Positions 1-9,971 of a stretch of 64,000 nt of DNA are shown here, piece by piece. The translations under genes and the position numbers were made by a program. The notes beneath the pieces were generated by a model that was given only the letters and a program-made list of their open reading frames with translations, was not told the DNA's origin and did no database searches. Numbering within the stretch: position 1 is the stretch's first letter; the number at the start of each line of letters is the position of its first letter. Origin of the DNA: Enterobacter sp. Cy-643 (GTDB lineage Bacteria; Pseudomonadota; Gammaproteobacteria; Enterobacterales; Enterobacteriaceae); contig NZ_VWWV01000007.1 in assembly GCF_011752815.1 (NCBI RefSeq), positions 103,895 through 167,894 of the forward strand. The letters run 5' to 3'.

Positions 1-2
1 AA

Positions 3-356
3 CTGGTTATCGGTTTGACGGTCATTGCGATTGGCACCAGTCTGCCGGAATTAGCGACCGCCATAGCCGGGGCGCGCAAGGGTGAAGATGACATTGCAAT
101 TGGTAATATCATCGGTTCGAACATTTTTAACGTTGTGTTTGTGCTTGGCATTCCTGCGTTGGTGGCACCGGGCCACCTCAACCCGTTAGCTTTTGCTCGG
201 GATTATTGGTTGATGTTAGCGGTAAGTGCTGTTTTTGCCCTGCTCTGCTGGCGCAAACCCCGCCAAATCGGCAAGCTCGCGGGCGCTCTGTTAACATGTG
301 GATTCATCATATGGATCGTGGTGCTGTGGTTCGTTGCGCCACCTGTCGTTGGATAA
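3..356 (+). CDS. yrbG: YrbG, calcium/sodium:proton antiporter (C-terminal part)
   Basis: This is the last ~117 codons of an inner-membrane cation exchanger of the CaCA family; the start lies before the window. The visible part opens with the second alpha-repeat signature (GTSLPE at visible residues 11-16, then an IGNIIGSNIFN stretch), the ion-binding motif of these exchangers. Two further hydrophobic helices follow. The full protein in E. coli is about 325 residues, so roughly a third is present. It is followed after 16 bp by kdsD on the same strand, as in other enterics. The family exchanges Ca2+ or Na+ for protons; the physiological role of YrbG is poorly defined. Confidence 0.9.
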   Translation: MVIGLTVIAIGTSLPELATAIAGARKGEDDIAIGNIIGSNIFNVVFVLGIPALVAPGHLNPLAFARDYWLMLAVSAVFALLCWRKPRQIGKLAGALLTCGFIIWIVVLWFVAPPVVG

Positions 357-372
357 AGCGGAAACGGGAATT

Positions 373-1359
373 ATGTCTCATATAGATTTAGCACCGGGTT
401 TTGACTTTCAACAAGCGGGCAAAGACGTGCTCAATATTGAACGTGAAGGCCTGGCTCAACTCGACCAGTACATCAATGGTGATTTCTCGCTAGCCTGTGA
501 GAAGATATTCTACTGTCCCGGTAAAGTTGTTGTAATGGGGATGGGAAAATCGGGTCATATTGGGAAAAAAATCGCGGCAACCTTTGCCAGCACCGGCACA
601 CCAGCCTTTTTTGTGCACCCTGGAGAAGCCAGCCACGGTGATTTAGGCATGGTCACGGCACAGGATATCGTCCTGGCGATTTCTAATTCCGGCGAGTCGA
701 ACGAAATTCTGGCGCTCATTCCGGTATTAAAACGCCTTCAGGTGCCGCTGATTTGCATGACCGCCCGCCCGGAAAGCTCGATGGGTCGTGCAGCGGATAT
801 CCATTTGTGCATCAAAGTGCCTCAGGAAGCTTGCCCCCTGGGCCTCGCGCCAACCTCCAGCACAACGGCAACGCTGGTTATGGGCGATGCGCTGGCCGTA
901 GCGTTACTGAAGGCCCGTGGTTTTACCGCTGAAGATTTTGCTCTGTCTCATCCTGGCGGGGCGCTGGGCCGTAAGCTATTACTGCGCGTCAACGATATCA
1001 TGCACACCGGTGATGATATCCCACACGTAAGCAAAGAAGCCTCTTTGCGAGATGCTCTGTTGGAGATTACCCGTAAAAATATGGGGATGACGGTCATCTG
1101 CAATGACCTGATGAAAATTGAAGGCATCTTTACCGACGGTGATTTACGTCGTGTATTCGATATGGGTGTTGATTTACATACCTTACGTATTGCGGATGTC
1201 ATGACAACGGGAGGCATTCGCGTACGCCCTGGCACATTAGCCGTGGACGCATTAAACCTGATGCAGTCACGCCATATTACTTCAGTTATGGTCGCGGATG
1301 GCGACCAGTTGCTGGGTGTGGTACATATGCATGACATGCTACGCGCGGGCGTAGTTTAA
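373..1359 (+). CDS. kdsD: D-arabinose 5-phosphate isomerase KdsD
   Basis: A cytoplasmic enzyme converting D-ribulose 5-phosphate to D-arabinose 5-phosphate, the first step towards Kdo for LPS inner core. It has 328 residues, the family length. An N-terminal SIS sugar-isomerase domain (about residues 35-180, with GKSGHIG near 58-64) carries the active-site His193 in ALSHPGGALG. Two CBS domains follow (about 205-328). The ATG at 373 is chosen over an in-frame upstream start at 298 because it matches the family N-terminus (MSHIDL) and has a purine-rich site (cggga) just before it. It leads a long plus-strand run; kdsC starts 16 bp downstream and supplies a later step of the same pathway. Confidence 0.97.
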   Translation: MSHIDLAPGFDFQQAGKDVLNIEREGLAQLDQYINGDFSLACEKIFYCPGKVVVMGMGKSGHIGKKIAATFASTGTPAFFVHPGEASHGDLGMVTAQDIVLAISNSGESNEILALIPVLKRLQVPLICMTARPESSMGRAADIHLCIKVPQEACPLGLAPTSSTTATLVMGDALAVALLKARGFTAEDFALSHPGGALGRKLLLRVNDIMHTGDDIPHVSKEASLRDALLEITRKNMGMTVICNDLMKIEGIFTDGDLRRVFDMGVDLHTLRIADVMTTGGIRVRPGTLAVDALNLMQSRHITSVMVADGDQLLGVVHMHDMLRAGVV

Positions 1360-1375
1360 AAAAGGATTAGCCTTA

Positions 1376-1942
1376 ATGAGTAACCATGATGCGCTGCTTA
1401 ATACCTGCTACGGGCCGGTAAGCGCGCACGTCATAGCGAAGGCGAAAGAAATTCGCCTGCTGATTCTGGACGTTGACGGCGTGATGTCTGACGGCCTTAT
1501 TTACATGGGTAACAGCGGTGAAGAGCTGAAAGCCTTCAACGTACGCGATGGCTATGGCATTCGCTGCGCCCTGACCTCCGGAATTGAAGTCGCTATTATT
1601 ACAGGCAGGAAAGCAAAACTGCTGGAAGATCGCTGCGAAACGCTGGGCATTACCCACCTTTATCAAGGGCAATCCAACAAGCTTGAGGCGTTCCGCGATC
1701 TGTTGTCAAAGCTTGCGCTTTCTCCCGATCGGGTTGCCTACATTGGCGATGACCTGATCGACTGGCCAGTTATGGAACAGGTCGGCTTAAGCGTTGCCGT
1801 TGCAGACGCCCACCCTTTATTGACGCCAAAAGCGGATTACGTGACCAGAATCAGCGGTGGACGAGGTGCAGTACGTGAAATCTGCGATCTTCTGTTGATG
1901 GCGCAAGGCAAGCTTGATGAAGCGAAAGGGCAATCCATATGA
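1376..1942 (+). CDS. kdsC: Kdo 8-phosphate phosphatase KdsC
   Basis: A HAD-superfamily phosphatase that releases inorganic phosphate from Kdo-8-P to give Kdo. It has 188 residues, as in E. coli. The HAD motif I is visible as LDVDGV, with nucleophile Asp32 and acid Asp34. Motif II is around TSGIEVAIITGR, and motif III is the GDDLIDWPVM stretch. There is no cap domain, as is usual for this tetrameric C0-type subfamily. The stop codon overlaps the lptC start by 4 nt (ATGA), so translation is likely coupled. Confidence 0.97.
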   Translation: MSNHDALLNTCYGPVSAHVIAKAKEIRLLILDVDGVMSDGLIYMGNSGEELKAFNVRDGYGIRCALTSGIEVAIITGRKAKLLEDRCETLGITHLYQGQSNKLEAFRDLLSKLALSPDRVAYIGDDLIDWPVMEQVGLSVAVADAHPLLTPKADYVTRISGGRGAVREICDLLLMAQGKLDEAKGQSI

Positions 1943-2511
1943 GCAAGACCAGACGTTGGATTATTTTCCTGCTTGCCATTGCGGCATTAGTGCTTATCGG
2001 TCTAAATCTGACCGAGAAGGACGAACCCAGCGTAACCGTTAACAGCGATACGCCAACTTACCAAAGCGAATTCTCCACAACAGTCGTATACAACCCACAG
2101 GGCGCGCTGAACTATAAGCTTATTGCTCAACACGTTGAATACTTCTCGGATACGGGTATTTCATGGTTCACTAAACCGGTCATGACCCAGTACGATGAAA
2201 ATAAAATCGCCACCTGGGAAATTCACGCGGATCGCGCCAAACTTACCGATGACAAAATGCTTTATTTGTACGGCAACGTTATCGTCACAGCGCTAACGCC
2301 TGATTCTCAGTTACGTAGAATCACGACGGACAATGCGCAGGTGAATTTAATTACTCAGGATGTCGCTTCTGACGACCTGGTGACTTTGTACGGCACCACA
2401 TTTAATTCCAGTGGTATGAAAATGCGTGGCAACTTACGCAGCCAAACTGCACAGCTGATTGAAAAGGTTAAAACCTCATATGAAATCCAGAATAAACAAA
2501 CTCAGCCTTAA
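1939..2511 (+). CDS. lptC: LPS export protein LptC
   Basis: A bitopic inner-membrane subunit of the LptBFGC complex that passes LPS from the transporter to periplasmic LptA. It has 190 residues. A single N-terminal membrane helix (about residues 7-25) is followed by a periplasmic beta-jellyroll domain of the OstA/LptC type. It starts inside the kdsC stop (ATGA overlap), and its 3' end overlaps lptA by 32 nt, the same nested arrangement as in E. coli. Confidence 0.96.
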   Translation: MSKTRRWIIFLLAIAALVLIGLNLTEKDEPSVTVNSDTPTYQSEFSTTVVYNPQGALNYKLIAQHVEYFSDTGISWFTKPVMTQYDENKIATWEIHADRAKLTDDKMLYLYGNVIVTALTPDSQLRRITTDNAQVNLITQDVASDDLVTLYGTTFNSSGMKMRGNLRSQTAQLIEKVKTSYEIQNKQTQP

Positions 2512-3031
2512 ACTTGTTCTGCTTGGTTCGCTTTTTGCCGTACCGCTGTCAGCCTGGGCTCTGACCGGTGATACCGATCAACCCATTCATATCGAATCCG
2601 ACCAGCAGTCTCTCGATATGCAGGGCAATATCGTGACCTTCACCGGCAATGTGGTTGTGACTCAGGGCACTATCAAAATCAACGCAGATAAAGTCGTTGT
2701 GACCCGTCCAGGCGGTGAGCAGGGCAAAGAGGTGATTGATGGCTACGGTAACCCTGCTACTTTCTATCAAATGCAGGACAGCGGTAAGCCGGTACAAGGC
2801 CACGCATCCACCATGCATTATGAATTGGCTAAAGATTTCGTTGTACTGACCGGCAACGCTTACCTTGAACAGCTGGACAGCAACATCACCGGCGACAAGA
2901 TCACCTACCTGGTGAAAGAGCAAAAAATGCAGGCGTTTAGCGAGAAAGGCAAACGCGTGACCACCGTGCTGGTGCCGTCTCAGCTGCAAAACAAAAACGG
3001 CCAGCAACCGGCACCGAAAAAGAGTAACTGA
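2480..3031 (+). CDS. lptA: LPS transport periplasmic bridge protein LptA
   Basis: A periplasmic protein that polymerises head to tail into the beta-jellyroll bridge carrying LPS from LptC to LptD. It has 183 residues. A signal peptide is visible (MKSRINKLSLKLVLLGSLF, ending AWA near residue 27), then the OstA-like domain beginning TGDTDQPIHIESDQQ. The start at 2480 is preferred to an in-frame start at 2459, because the longer form would put eight charged or polar residues before the signal peptide and does not match the family. The gene overlaps lptC by 32 nt. lptB follows after 6 nt. Confidence 0.96.
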   Translation: MKSRINKLSLKLVLLGSLFAVPLSAWALTGDTDQPIHIESDQQSLDMQGNIVTFTGNVVVTQGTIKINADKVVVTRPGGEQGKEVIDGYGNPATFYQMQDSGKPVQGHASTMHYELAKDFVVLTGNAYLEQLDSNITGDKITYLVKEQKMQAFSEKGKRVTTVLVPSQLQNKNGQQPAPKKSN

Positions 3032-3037
3032 TTCGTT

Positions 3038-3763
3038 ATGGCAACTTTAATTGCGAAAAACCTGGCTAAAGCCTACAAAGGCCGCCGCGTAGTCGAAGAC
3101 GTCAGCCTGACCGTTAAATCGGGCGAAATTGTGGGGTTACTCGGGCCGAACGGCGCCGGTAAAACCACGACGTTTTACATGGTGGTGGGCATTGTGCCAC
3201 GCGATGCAGGCAATATTATTATTGATGAAGAAGACATCAGCTTGCTGCCACTGCATGCTCGTGCGCGTCGAGGCATCGGTTATTTGCCGCAGGAAGCCTC
3301 CATTTTCCGCCGCCTGAGCGTGTTTGATAACCTTATGGCGGTGCTGCAGATTCGCGATGACCTGACGTCAGAGCAGCGTGACGATCGCGCGAATGAGCTG
3401 ATGGAAGAGTTCCACATCTCACACCTGCGTAATAACCTCGGGCAGTCACTGTCCGGCGGTGAACGCCGTCGCGTAGAAATTGCTCGCGCGCTTGCGGCAA
3501 ACCCGAAATTCATTTTGCTGGATGAACCCTTTGCCGGGGTTGACCCTATTTCCGTTATTGATATCAAACGCATTATCGAGCACCTTCGTGACAGCGGCCT
3601 CGGCGTATTGATTACCGACCACAACGTCCGCGAAACGCTCGCCGTTTGCGAACGCGCCTACATCGTTAGCCAGGGGCACTTGATTGCCCACGGCACACCG
3701 GAAGAAATCCTTGAAGACGAGCAAGTTAAGCGAGTCTATCTGGGCGAAGAGTTCAGACTCTGA
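3038..3763 (+). CDS. lptB: LPS export ABC transporter ATPase LptB
   Basis: The cytoplasmic ATPase that drives extraction of LPS by LptFG. It has 241 residues. Walker A is GPNGAGKT (36-43), the Q-loop is near LPQEASIF, the signature is LSGGERRR, Walker B is [13 protein letters not shown], and the H-loop is ITDHN. All catalytic motifs are intact. LptF and LptG are not in the window, as in E. coli where they are encoded elsewhere. It is followed after 48 bp by rpoN. Confidence 0.97.
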   Translation: MATLIAKNLAKAYKGRRVVEDVSLTVKSGEIVGLLGPNGAGKTTTFYMVVGIVPRDAGNIIIDEEDISLLPLHARARRGIGYLPQEASIFRRLSVFDNLMAVLQIRDDLTSEQRDDRANELMEEFHISHLRNNLGQSLSGGERRRVEIARALAANPKFILLDEPFAGVDPISVIDIKRIIEHLRDSGLGVLITDHNVRETLAVCERAYIVSQGHLIAHGTPEEILEDEQVKRVYLGEEFRL

Positions 3764-3811
3764 TAGGGTGGGAAGTCTTACACGACTTATTTGAGGACGT
3801 TTGCTCTGAAC

Positions 3812-5245
3812 ATGAAGCAAGGTTTGCAATTACGGCTTAGCCAACAACTTGCTATGACGCCCCAGCTGCAGCAGGCCATCCGTCTGCTACAGCTCTCAAC
3901 GTTAGAGCTTCAGCAAGAACTCCAGCAGGCACTGGACAGTAATCCATTGCTTGAGCAAACCGACCTGCATGATGAGATCGATACTCAGGAAGTGCCTGAG
4001 AGCGAAGCAATGGATACCCGTGAAGCCCTCGAGCAGAAAGAGATGCCCGATGAGCTGCCGCTGGATGCCAGTTGGGATGAAATTTACACCGCTGGAACGC
4101 CTTCAGGCACGGGAACTGACTATCTGGACGACGAGCTGCCCGTCTACCAGGGCGAGACCACCCAGTCACTGCAGGACTACCTGATGTGGCAGGTTGATTT
4201 GACGCCATTTTCCGATACTGACGCCGCTATTGCGACGTCTATTGTCGATGCCGTGGATGAAACCGGGTATCTCACCGTCCCCCTGGAAGACATCCTGGAG
4301 AGTCTGGGCCACGACGATGTGAGCCTTGACGAAGTGGAAGCCGTCCTCAAACGCATCCAACGTTTTGATCCCGTCGGCGTAGCAGCACGGGACTTACGCG
4401 ATTGCCTGTTAATTCAGCTTTCTCAGTATGCCAAAGAGACTCCATGGCTGGCGGAAGCCCGGCTTATCGTTAGTGACCATTTGGATCTGCTGGCAAATCA
4501 CGACTTTCGGACGCTGATGCGGGTCACGCGTATCAAAGAGGACGCGCTTAAAGAGGCCATGTGCCTGATTCAGTCCCTTGATCCTCGCCCCGGCCAGTCG
4601 ATCCAAACGGGCGAGCCTGAGTATGTTATTCCTGATGTACTCGTGCGCAAACACCTGACGCGCTGGGTTGTAGAGCTTAACGCAGACAGCATCCCTCGCC
4701 TCAAAATCAACCAGCAATACGCAGCCATGAGCGGCAGCACACGCAATGACAGCGATTCACAGTTCATCCGCAGTAACCTGCAGGAAGCGAAATGGTTGAT
4801 TAAAAGCCTGGAAAGCCGCAATGATACGTTATTGCGCGTGAGCCGATGCATTGTCGAACAACAGCAGGCCTTCTTTGAGCATGGTGAAGAGCACATGAAG
4901 CCGATGGTGCTGGCCGATATTGCTCAGGCAGTAGACATGCACGAGTCAACAATCTCGAGGGTAACCACTCAGAAATATTTGCACAGCCCACGCGGCATCT
5001 TTGAATTGAAATATTTCTTCTCCAGTCACGTCAATACCGAAGGCGGCGGCGAAGCCTCCTCCACGGCAATTCGGGCGCTGGTGAAGAAGTTAATTGCTGC
5101 GGAAAACCCCGCCAAACCGCTGAGCGACAGTAAGTTAACCTCAATGCTGTCGGATCAAGGTATTATGGTGGCGCGCCGCACAGTTGCGAAGTACCGAGAG
5201 TCTTTATCCATTCCACCGTCAAACCAGCGTAAACAGCTGGTGTGA
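3812..5245 (+). CDS. rpoN: RNA polymerase sigma-54 factor RpoN
   Basis: The alternative sigma factor for nitrogen and other stress promoters, dependent on AAA+ activators. It has 477 residues, the E. coli length. The Gln/Leu-rich region I is at 1-50 ([13 protein letters not shown] onwards), an acidic region II follows at about 55-115, then the core-binding domain, a helix-turn-helix near 365-385, and the RpoN box [10 protein letters not shown] at 454-463. The ATG at 3812 matches the family N-terminus; an in-frame TTG at 3791 would add seven unrelated residues. A purine-rich stretch (gagga) lies about 15 nt upstream, farther than usual. It is followed by hpf and the PTS-Ntr genes. Confidence 0.97.
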   Translation: MKQGLQLRLSQQLAMTPQLQQAIRLLQLSTLELQQELQQALDSNPLLEQTDLHDEIDTQEVPESEAMDTREALEQKEMPDELPLDASWDEIYTAGTPSGTGTDYLDDELPVYQGETTQSLQDYLMWQVDLTPFSDTDAAIATSIVDAVDETGYLTVPLEDILESLGHDDVSLDEVEAVLKRIQRFDPVGVAARDLRDCLLIQLSQYAKETPWLAEARLIVSDHLDLLANHDFRTLMRVTRIKEDALKEAMCLIQSLDPRPGQSIQTGEPEYVIPDVLVRKHLTRWVVELNADSIPRLKINQQYAAMSGSTRNDSDSQFIRSNLQEAKWLIKSLESRNDTLLRVSRCIVEQQQAFFEHGEEHMKPMVLADIAQAVDMHESTISRVTTQKYLHSPRGIFELKYFFSSHVNTEGGGEASSTAIRALVKKLIAAENPAKPLSDSKLTSMLSDQGIMVARRTVAKYRESLSIPPSNQRKQLV

Positions 5246-5267
5246 CTTCACCGATAAGGAAGACACT

Positions 5268-5555
5268 ATGCAGCTCAACATTACGGGACAAAACGTCGAG
5301 ATCACTGAGGCACTGCGTGAATTTCTGAACTCGAAGTTTGCCAAACTGGAGCAGTACTTCGAAAGAATCAACCAGGTCTATATTGTATTAAAGGTGGAAA
5401 AAGTCACCCATACAGCGGATGCTACGCTGCATGTGAACGGTGGAGAACTACATGCCAGCGCCGAAGGCCAGGACATGTATGCGGCGATTGACGGCCTGAT
5501 TGATAAACTGGCCCGACAGTTAACGAAACATAAAGATAAACTAAAACAACACTGA
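5268..5555 (+). CDS. hpf: Ribosome hibernation promoting factor HPF (short form)
   Basis: Binds the 30S subunit at the mRNA/tRNA channel and helps form 100S dimers in stationary phase. It has 95 residues, the short gammaproteobacterial form without the C-terminal dimerisation domain. It opens MQLNITGQNVEIT and shows the S30AE fold with a basic second helix (KLARQLTKHKDKLKQH at the C-terminus). A strong ribosome site (aagga) precedes the ATG at 5268, which decides against an in-frame start at 5184 inside rpoN. Confidence 0.96.
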   Translation: MQLNITGQNVEITEALREFLNSKFAKLEQYFERINQVYIVLKVEKVTHTADATLHVNGGELHASAEGQDMYAAIDGLIDKLARQLTKHKDKLKQH

Positions 5556-5636
5556 TAATCCGGGCATCCGATGTGCATATGGCCGGCCCGCTGCTTAAGT
5601 CGCGGGCCGTTTGCACAAAAGTGCTTAGGTGAACTT

Positions 5637-6134
5637 ATGATGAACAACGATTCGGCTCTACAACTGAGCAATGTCCTTAACCAGGAATGTACTCGCAGTG
5701 GCGTCCACTGCCAGAGTAAAAAACGCGCGCTGGAAATCATCAGCGAACTGGCAGCCAAACAACTTGGCCTTCCACCGCAGGTCGTTTTCGAAGCCGTCCT
5801 GACCCGTGAACGTATGGGCAGTACCGGCATTGGCAACGGTATCGCCATTCCTCACGGCAAGCTGGAGGAAGATACGCTTCGCGCCGTCGGCGTCTTTATT
5901 CAACTGGAAACGCCAATCGCTTTTGATGCCATCGACAATCAACCCGTTGACCTGTTATTTGCGTTACTGGTGCCTGCCGATCAGACAAAAACCCATCTGC
6001 ACACGCTTTCTCTGGTAGCTAAGCGTCTGGCGGATAAAACCATTTGTCGCAGACTGCGCTCAGCCAGCAGCGACGAAGAGCTTTACCAGATAATTACTGA
6101 AACAGAAGTCGATAACGACAGCGAAAATGAATAA
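5637..6134 (+). CDS. ptsN: PTS-Ntr enzyme IIA PtsN
   Basis: The terminal phosphoacceptor of the regulatory nitrogen PTS (PtsP-NPr-PtsN). In enterics it affects potassium transport and other targets. It has 165 residues. The PTS EIIA type 2 fold is visible with phosphorylated His73 in GIAIPHGK. Two adjacent ATG codons (5637 and 5640) could both serve; the first aligns with the E. coli N-terminus, MTNND being replaced by MMNND. Its upstream phosphate donor NPr is encoded two genes downstream. Confidence 0.95.
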   Translation: MMNNDSALQLSNVLNQECTRSGVHCQSKKRALEIISELAAKQLGLPPQVVFEAVLTRERMGSTGIGNGIAIPHGKLEEDTLRAVGVFIQLETPIAFDAIDNQPVDLLFALLVPADQTKTHLHTLSLVAKRLADKTICRRLRSASSDEELYQIITETEVDNDSENE

Positions 6135-6180
6135 TCGGCGCGTTTGATGTCTCAGACAGATAAATCGGGGGAATGATTAC

Positions 6181-7035
6181 ATGGTGCTGATGATTGTCAG
6201 CGGCCGCTCAGGTTCAGGGAAGTCTGTAGCCTTGCGCGCACTGGAAGATATGGGATTCTACTGCGTGGATAACCTGCCGGTTGTCCTGTTGCCAGAGCTG
6301 GCAAAAACGCTTGCCGATCGGCAAATCTCTGCCGCGGTCAGCATCGACGTGCGCAACATGCCGGAGTCGCCGGAAATCTTCGAGCACGCGATGGACAGCC
6401 TGCCGGACGCTTTTTCTCCGCAGTTACTGTTCCTTGATGCCGATCGTAATACACTGATTCGCCGCTACAGTGACACGCGCCGCCTTCATCCGCTTTCCAG
6501 TAAAAATCTCTCTTTGGAAAGTGCCATTGACGAAGAAAGCGATCTCCTCGAACCGCTAAAATCCCGCGCGGATCTGATCATCGACACCTCCGAAATGTCG
6601 GTACACGAACTGGCGGAGATGCTGCGTACTCGTCTGCTGGGTAAACGTGAACGCGAGCTCACCATGGTGTTCGAGTCTTTCGGCTTTAAGCATGGCATAC
6701 CGATTGACGCCGATTATGTGTTCGACGTGCGCTTTCTTCCGAACCCGCACTGGGATCCAAAACTCCGTCCAATGACCGGCCTCGATCGCCCGGTCGCCGC
6801 CTTCCTCGACAGGCACACAGAAGTACACAATTTTATCTACCAGACCCGCAGCTATCTTGAGTTATGGTTACCGATGCTGGAAACCAACAACCGTAGCTAC
6901 CTGACAGTGGCGATTGGCTGTACCGGCGGTAAACACCGTTCGGTTTATATTGCAGAGCAGCTGGCCGACTACTTCCGCTCACGCGGGAAGAACGTCCAGT
7001 CCCGTCACCGTACGCTGGAAAAACGTAAAACATGA
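6181..7035 (+). CDS. rapZ: RNase adapter protein RapZ
   Basis: An RNA-binding adapter that presents the small RNA GlmZ to RNase E and senses glucosamine-6-phosphate, controlling GlmS levels. It has 284 residues as in E. coli. Walker A is GRSGSGKS (8-15) and the N-terminal kinase-like domain is intact. The C-terminal domain includes [10 protein letters not shown] and a basic tail ([10 protein letters not shown]) that is the known RNA-binding patch. Its last codons overlap npr by 4 nt. Confidence 0.97.
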   Translation: MVLMIVSGRSGSGKSVALRALEDMGFYCVDNLPVVLLPELAKTLADRQISAAVSIDVRNMPESPEIFEHAMDSLPDAFSPQLLFLDADRNTLIRRYSDTRRLHPLSSKNLSLESAIDEESDLLEPLKSRADLIIDTSEMSVHELAEMLRTRLLGKRERELTMVFESFGFKHGIPIDADYVFDVRFLPNPHWDPKLRPMTGLDRPVAAFLDRHTEVHNFIYQTRSYLELWLPMLETNNRSYLTVAIGCTGGKHRSVYIAEQLADYFRSRGKNVQSRHRTLEKRKT

Positions 7036-7304
7036 GCGTAAAGCAGACCGTTGAAATCACCAACAAACTGGGCATGCACGCGCGCCCGGCGATGAAACTG
7101 TTTGAGCTGGTACAGAGTTTTGACGCAGAAGTGATGCTGAGAAACGAAGCGGGTACAGAAGCTGAAGCCAGCAGCGTGATTGCCCTCCTGATGCTGGACT
7201 CCGCCAAAGGAGGCCACATCGAAATAGAAGTCACAGGCCCGGAAGAAGAGCAAGCCCTGGCGGCTGTGATTGCTCTGTTCAATGCCGGATTTGACGAAGA
7301 CTAA
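7032..7304 (+). CDS. npr: Phosphocarrier protein NPr
   Basis: An HPr-like phosphocarrier that passes phosphate from EI-Ntr to PtsN. It has 90 residues. The phosphorylated His16 sits in GMHARPA, the HPr active-site signature, and the regulatory-Ser region is replaced by LMLDSAKG. It overlaps rapZ by 4 nt (ATGA). In K-12 the next gene is yrbL; here the convergent glycerate kinase begins 17 bp beyond. The spacer has only a weak GC inverted repeat and no clear T-tract. Confidence 0.96.
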   Translation: MSVKQTVEITNKLGMHARPAMKLFELVQSFDAEVMLRNEAGTEAEASSVIALLMLDSAKGGHIEIEVTGPEEEQALAAVIALFNAGFDED

Positions 7305-7321
7305 CCGCTGCGTGCGCGGAT

Positions 7322-8458
7322 CTAACCGCGCCCTATTTTCCATACTGCGGCAACGTTACGCGCTGTCACGCAAATATTCTCGCCCGCCTTTTCCAACGCC
7401 TCCGGCAGCGTCTGAACCCGATTAAGCACCGAGAAAACGGCGTCGAGACCGTGCTGATGGACTACGCCGTAATCAGTCGTCATGCCTCCAGCCAGCGCGA
7501 TAACCGGCACCTGAAAACGCTTTGCCACTCTCGCCACGCCTATCGGCGTTTTGCCATAAATGGTCTGGCTGTCTATACGCCCTTCTCCGGTGATAACCAG
7601 ATCCGCCCCATGAACAGCCTCGGCAAGCCGCAAAGCTTCGGTGACAATTTCCACGCCAGGCTGCAGGCGGGCATGAAGTAAACCAAACAAAGATGCCCCC
7701 ATACCTCCTGCTGCCCCGGCACCTGCCACGGTAATCACATCCTTACCGCTGATGCGCTCCAGCTGTTCACCATAATGCCTGAGTGCAGCATCGAGCTGCA
7801 TAACCTGTTCGGGCGTAGCGCCTTTCTGCGGCCCAAAAACCGCCGACGCACCGCGTTCACCGCACAGCGGATTATCGACATCACAGGCAACCAGAATGTC
7901 GCACTGTGCCAGGCGGGCATCCAATTGGCTAACATCAATCTCTGCCAGCCCAGCCAGGGCAGCACCGCCTGCACAAAGCGCATTACCCTGTGCATCACGA
8001 AGCCTGACGCCCAGCGCCTGCATCATGCCGGCCCCGCCGTCGTTGGTCGCGCTGCCGCCGATACCAATAATGATTTTACGTGCGCCGCGATCCAGCGCCG
8101 CCAGAATAAGCTCCCCGGTGCCAAAAGTGCCAGTCAGCAGCGGATTTCGTTTTTCGGGCGGCACCAGATGCAGTCCTGAAGCGGCCGCCATTTCAATGAT
8201 GGCCGTCTCGCCGTCGCCCGTTATGCCAAAGAAAGCGTCAACAGGCAGCTCCAGCGGGCCGGTCACCGTTACCGGAATGATTTTCCCGTGTGTCGCGGCA
8301 ACCATTGATTCAACGGTCCCTTCTCCTCCGTCGGCCATCGGCAGCTTGATATACTCTGCATCCGGGTAAATCTCGCGAAAACCTTGCTCAATGGCCTCGG
8401 CGACCTGCATCGCGCTCAGGCTCTCTTTGAAAGAATCGGGGGCGATGACAATTTTCAT
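7322..8458 (-). CDS. Glycerate 2-kinase (GarK/GlxK family)
   Basis: Phosphorylates D-glycerate to 2-phosphoglycerate, the last step of glyoxylate, glucarate or galactarate degradation. It has 378 residues, the usual length. Family motifs are [16 protein letters not shown] at the N-terminus, [36 protein letters not shown] and [12 protein letters not shown]. It resembles both GarK and GlxK, and I cannot say which orthologue it is. It starts 14 bp after the mtgA stop on the same strand with a GGAG ribosome site, so it is probably transcribed with elbB-mtgA. No other glycerate or aldarate gene is nearby. It takes the place that yrbL holds in K-12. Confidence 0.9.
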   Translation of the reverse strand: MKIVIAPDSFKESLSAMQVAEAIEQGFREIYPDAEYIKLPMADGGEGTVESMVAATHGKIIPVTVTGPLELPVDAFFGITGDGETAIIEMAAASGLHLVPPEKRNPLLTGTFGTGELILAALDRGARKIIIGIGGSATNDGGAGMMQALGVRLRDAQGNALCAGGAALAGLAEIDVSQLDARLAQCDILVACDVDNPLCGERGASAVFGPQKGATPEQVMQLDAALRHYGEQLERISGKDVITVAGAGAAGGMGASLFGLLHARLQPGVEIVTEALRLAEAVHGADLVITGEGRIDSQTIYGKTPIGVARVAKRFQVPVIALAGGMTTDYGVVHQHGLDAVFSVLNRVQTLPEALEKAGENICVTARNVAAVWKIGRG

Positions 8459-8472
8459 TCAGGGCTCCGGGG

Positions 8473-9201
8473 CTAGTTCAGGTTGTGTTGCTCGAGGAAT
8501 GACTCTCCGCCCAGCTGGCGCATCTGCCGCAAAATCCACTGCTGGCGCTGGCGAATATAGCCTGAAGGCGCATTGGCTTTAAAACGAATGGGGTTAGGCA
8601 GGACGGCGGCGAGCAACGCTGCTTCGGCAGGCGTCAGGCGGCTGGCGGGCTTGTTGAAGTAGCGATGGGAGGCTTCTTCCACGCCGAAAACACCTTCACC
8701 AAATTCGGCAATATTGAGATACACCGTCAGAATACGCCGCTTGCTCCACGCGGTTTCAATCCCCACCGTCAGGCCGGCTTCCAGGCCTTTACGTAGCCAG
8801 CTCCGTCCATCCCAGAGGAACAGATTCTTTGCAGTTTGTTGAGAAAGCGTCGAGGCACCCCGTACCCTTTTTTCGTTGCGTTCATTATGAGCCAGCGCCT
8901 TTTCTATGGCATCGGTATCAAAGCCCCAGTGTTCGGGAAACTTTTGATCCTCAGAGGCGATCACCGCCAGTCCCATCCACGGAGAAATATCATCCATGGC
9001 AACCCAGTCAGAATGGGCAACGTAACTAAAATTACCGCTGAACCACGCGCTGAACTGCCGCTCCACCATCACTGCGGAAAAAGGCACCGGGAGGAAGCGG
9101 AAGGCCAGGATGCCCATGAACCATACGGCCAAAACCGCCAGAAAAGCTTTCAGCAGCCAGCGTTTAACCCACTGCCACGGCGCGAAACGCCCTTTACTCA
9201 T
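8473..9201 (-). CDS. mtgA: Monofunctional biosynthetic peptidoglycan transglycosylase MtgA
   Basis: An inner-membrane glycosyltransferase (GT51) that polymerises lipid II into glycan strands. It has 242 residues, as in E. coli. One N-terminal membrane helix (about 15-37) is followed by the GT51 domain. The catalytic Glu84 lies in the [10 protein letters not shown] motif, with further family motifs [13 protein letters not shown] and RKGLEAG. There is no transpeptidase domain. Its start overlaps the elbB stop by 4 nt. Confidence 0.96.
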   Translation of the reverse strand: MSKGRFAPWQWVKRWLLKAFLAVLAVWFMGILAFRFLPVPFSAVMVERQFSAWFSGNFSYVAHSDWVAMDDISPWMGLAVIASEDQKFPEHWGFDTDAIEKALAHNERNEKRVRGASTLSQQTAKNLFLWDGRSWLRKGLEAGLTVGIETAWSKRRILTVYLNIAEFGEGVFGVEEASHRYFNKPASRLTPAEAALLAAVLPNPIRFKANAPSGYIRQRQQWILRQMRQLGGESFLEQHNLN

Positions 9202-9851
9202 TCGCTAAGTTCCAGCACGCGGGCAACCAGCTTGTCGATCCCGACAGCGGCCTCAGCGATATTTTGCGCGAGCATGTAAGCAGGGGTGGTGACAACCTTC
9301 TGTTCTTCGTCCACCACGATATCATCCACCGGGCAAGGAACATGTTCAGCCCCCATGGCTTCCAGTAGCTCCGCGGTATCAATGTCGGTGCCGATGGTCA
9401 GACGCAGAGGCATATCCAGAATCTTTGGCAGCATCGCCGGGGCAATACACATAAAACCGAGCGGCTTGCCCTGTTCGTGGCACTCCCGCGCCACGCGGCG
9501 GAGATCGGCATCCACCTCACAATCCGCCCCCTTTGCAGCAAAAGTGCTTAGATTTTTTGCCGCGCCAAAACCGCCGGGCACAATCAATGCGTCAAGGTTT
9601 TCAGACAAAGCTTCACGCAACGGCTGAATATTGCCGCGGGTGATACGCGCCGCTTCCACCAGCACATCTCGAGTCTCTGTCGCAGGCTCACCGGTTAAAT
9701 GATCGACCACATCAGACTGAGGTTTCTCCGGCGCGAAGCAAATGGCTTCAGCACCAGAGCGGGAAATGGCCAACAGCGTTAATACGGCCTCATGAATCTC
9801 ACTGCCGTCATAAACCCCACAGCCGCTCAGCACTACGCCTATTTTTTTCAT
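9198..9851 (-). CDS. elbB: DJ-1/PfpI family protein ElbB
   Basis: A 217-residue class I glutamine-amidotransferase-like protein of the DJ-1/PfpI group; the E. coli protein has been reported to have glyoxalase III activity. The likely nucleophile Cys135 is in GFMCIAPAM, and a Glu/Asp-rich strand before [10 protein letters not shown] fits the nucleophile-elbow fold. The physiological role is uncertain. It overlaps mtgA by 4 nt, and is separated from arcB upstream by 231 bp that hold the arcZ small RNA gene on the other strand. Confidence 0.93.
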   Translation of the reverse strand: MKKIGVVLSGCGVYDGSEIHEAVLTLLAISRSGAEAICFAPEKPQSDVVDHLTGEPATETRDVLVEAARITRGNIQPLREALSENLDALIVPGGFGAAKNLSTFAAKGADCEVDADLRRVARECHEQGKPLGFMCIAPAMLPKILDMPLRLTIGTDIDTAELLEAMGAEHVPCPVDDIVVDEEQKVVTTPAYMLAQNIAEAAVGIDKLVARVLELSE

Positions 9852-9971
9852 CCGTCAGTTCCTTTTCGTTCCGGGTGAATCAGTATCAGCCACGTTAATT
9901 TGATCGCTATGCTTCACATATTTTACTGATTCACGTAACAAATATTTTAAGGTTTGCTATCTTATATGGCT

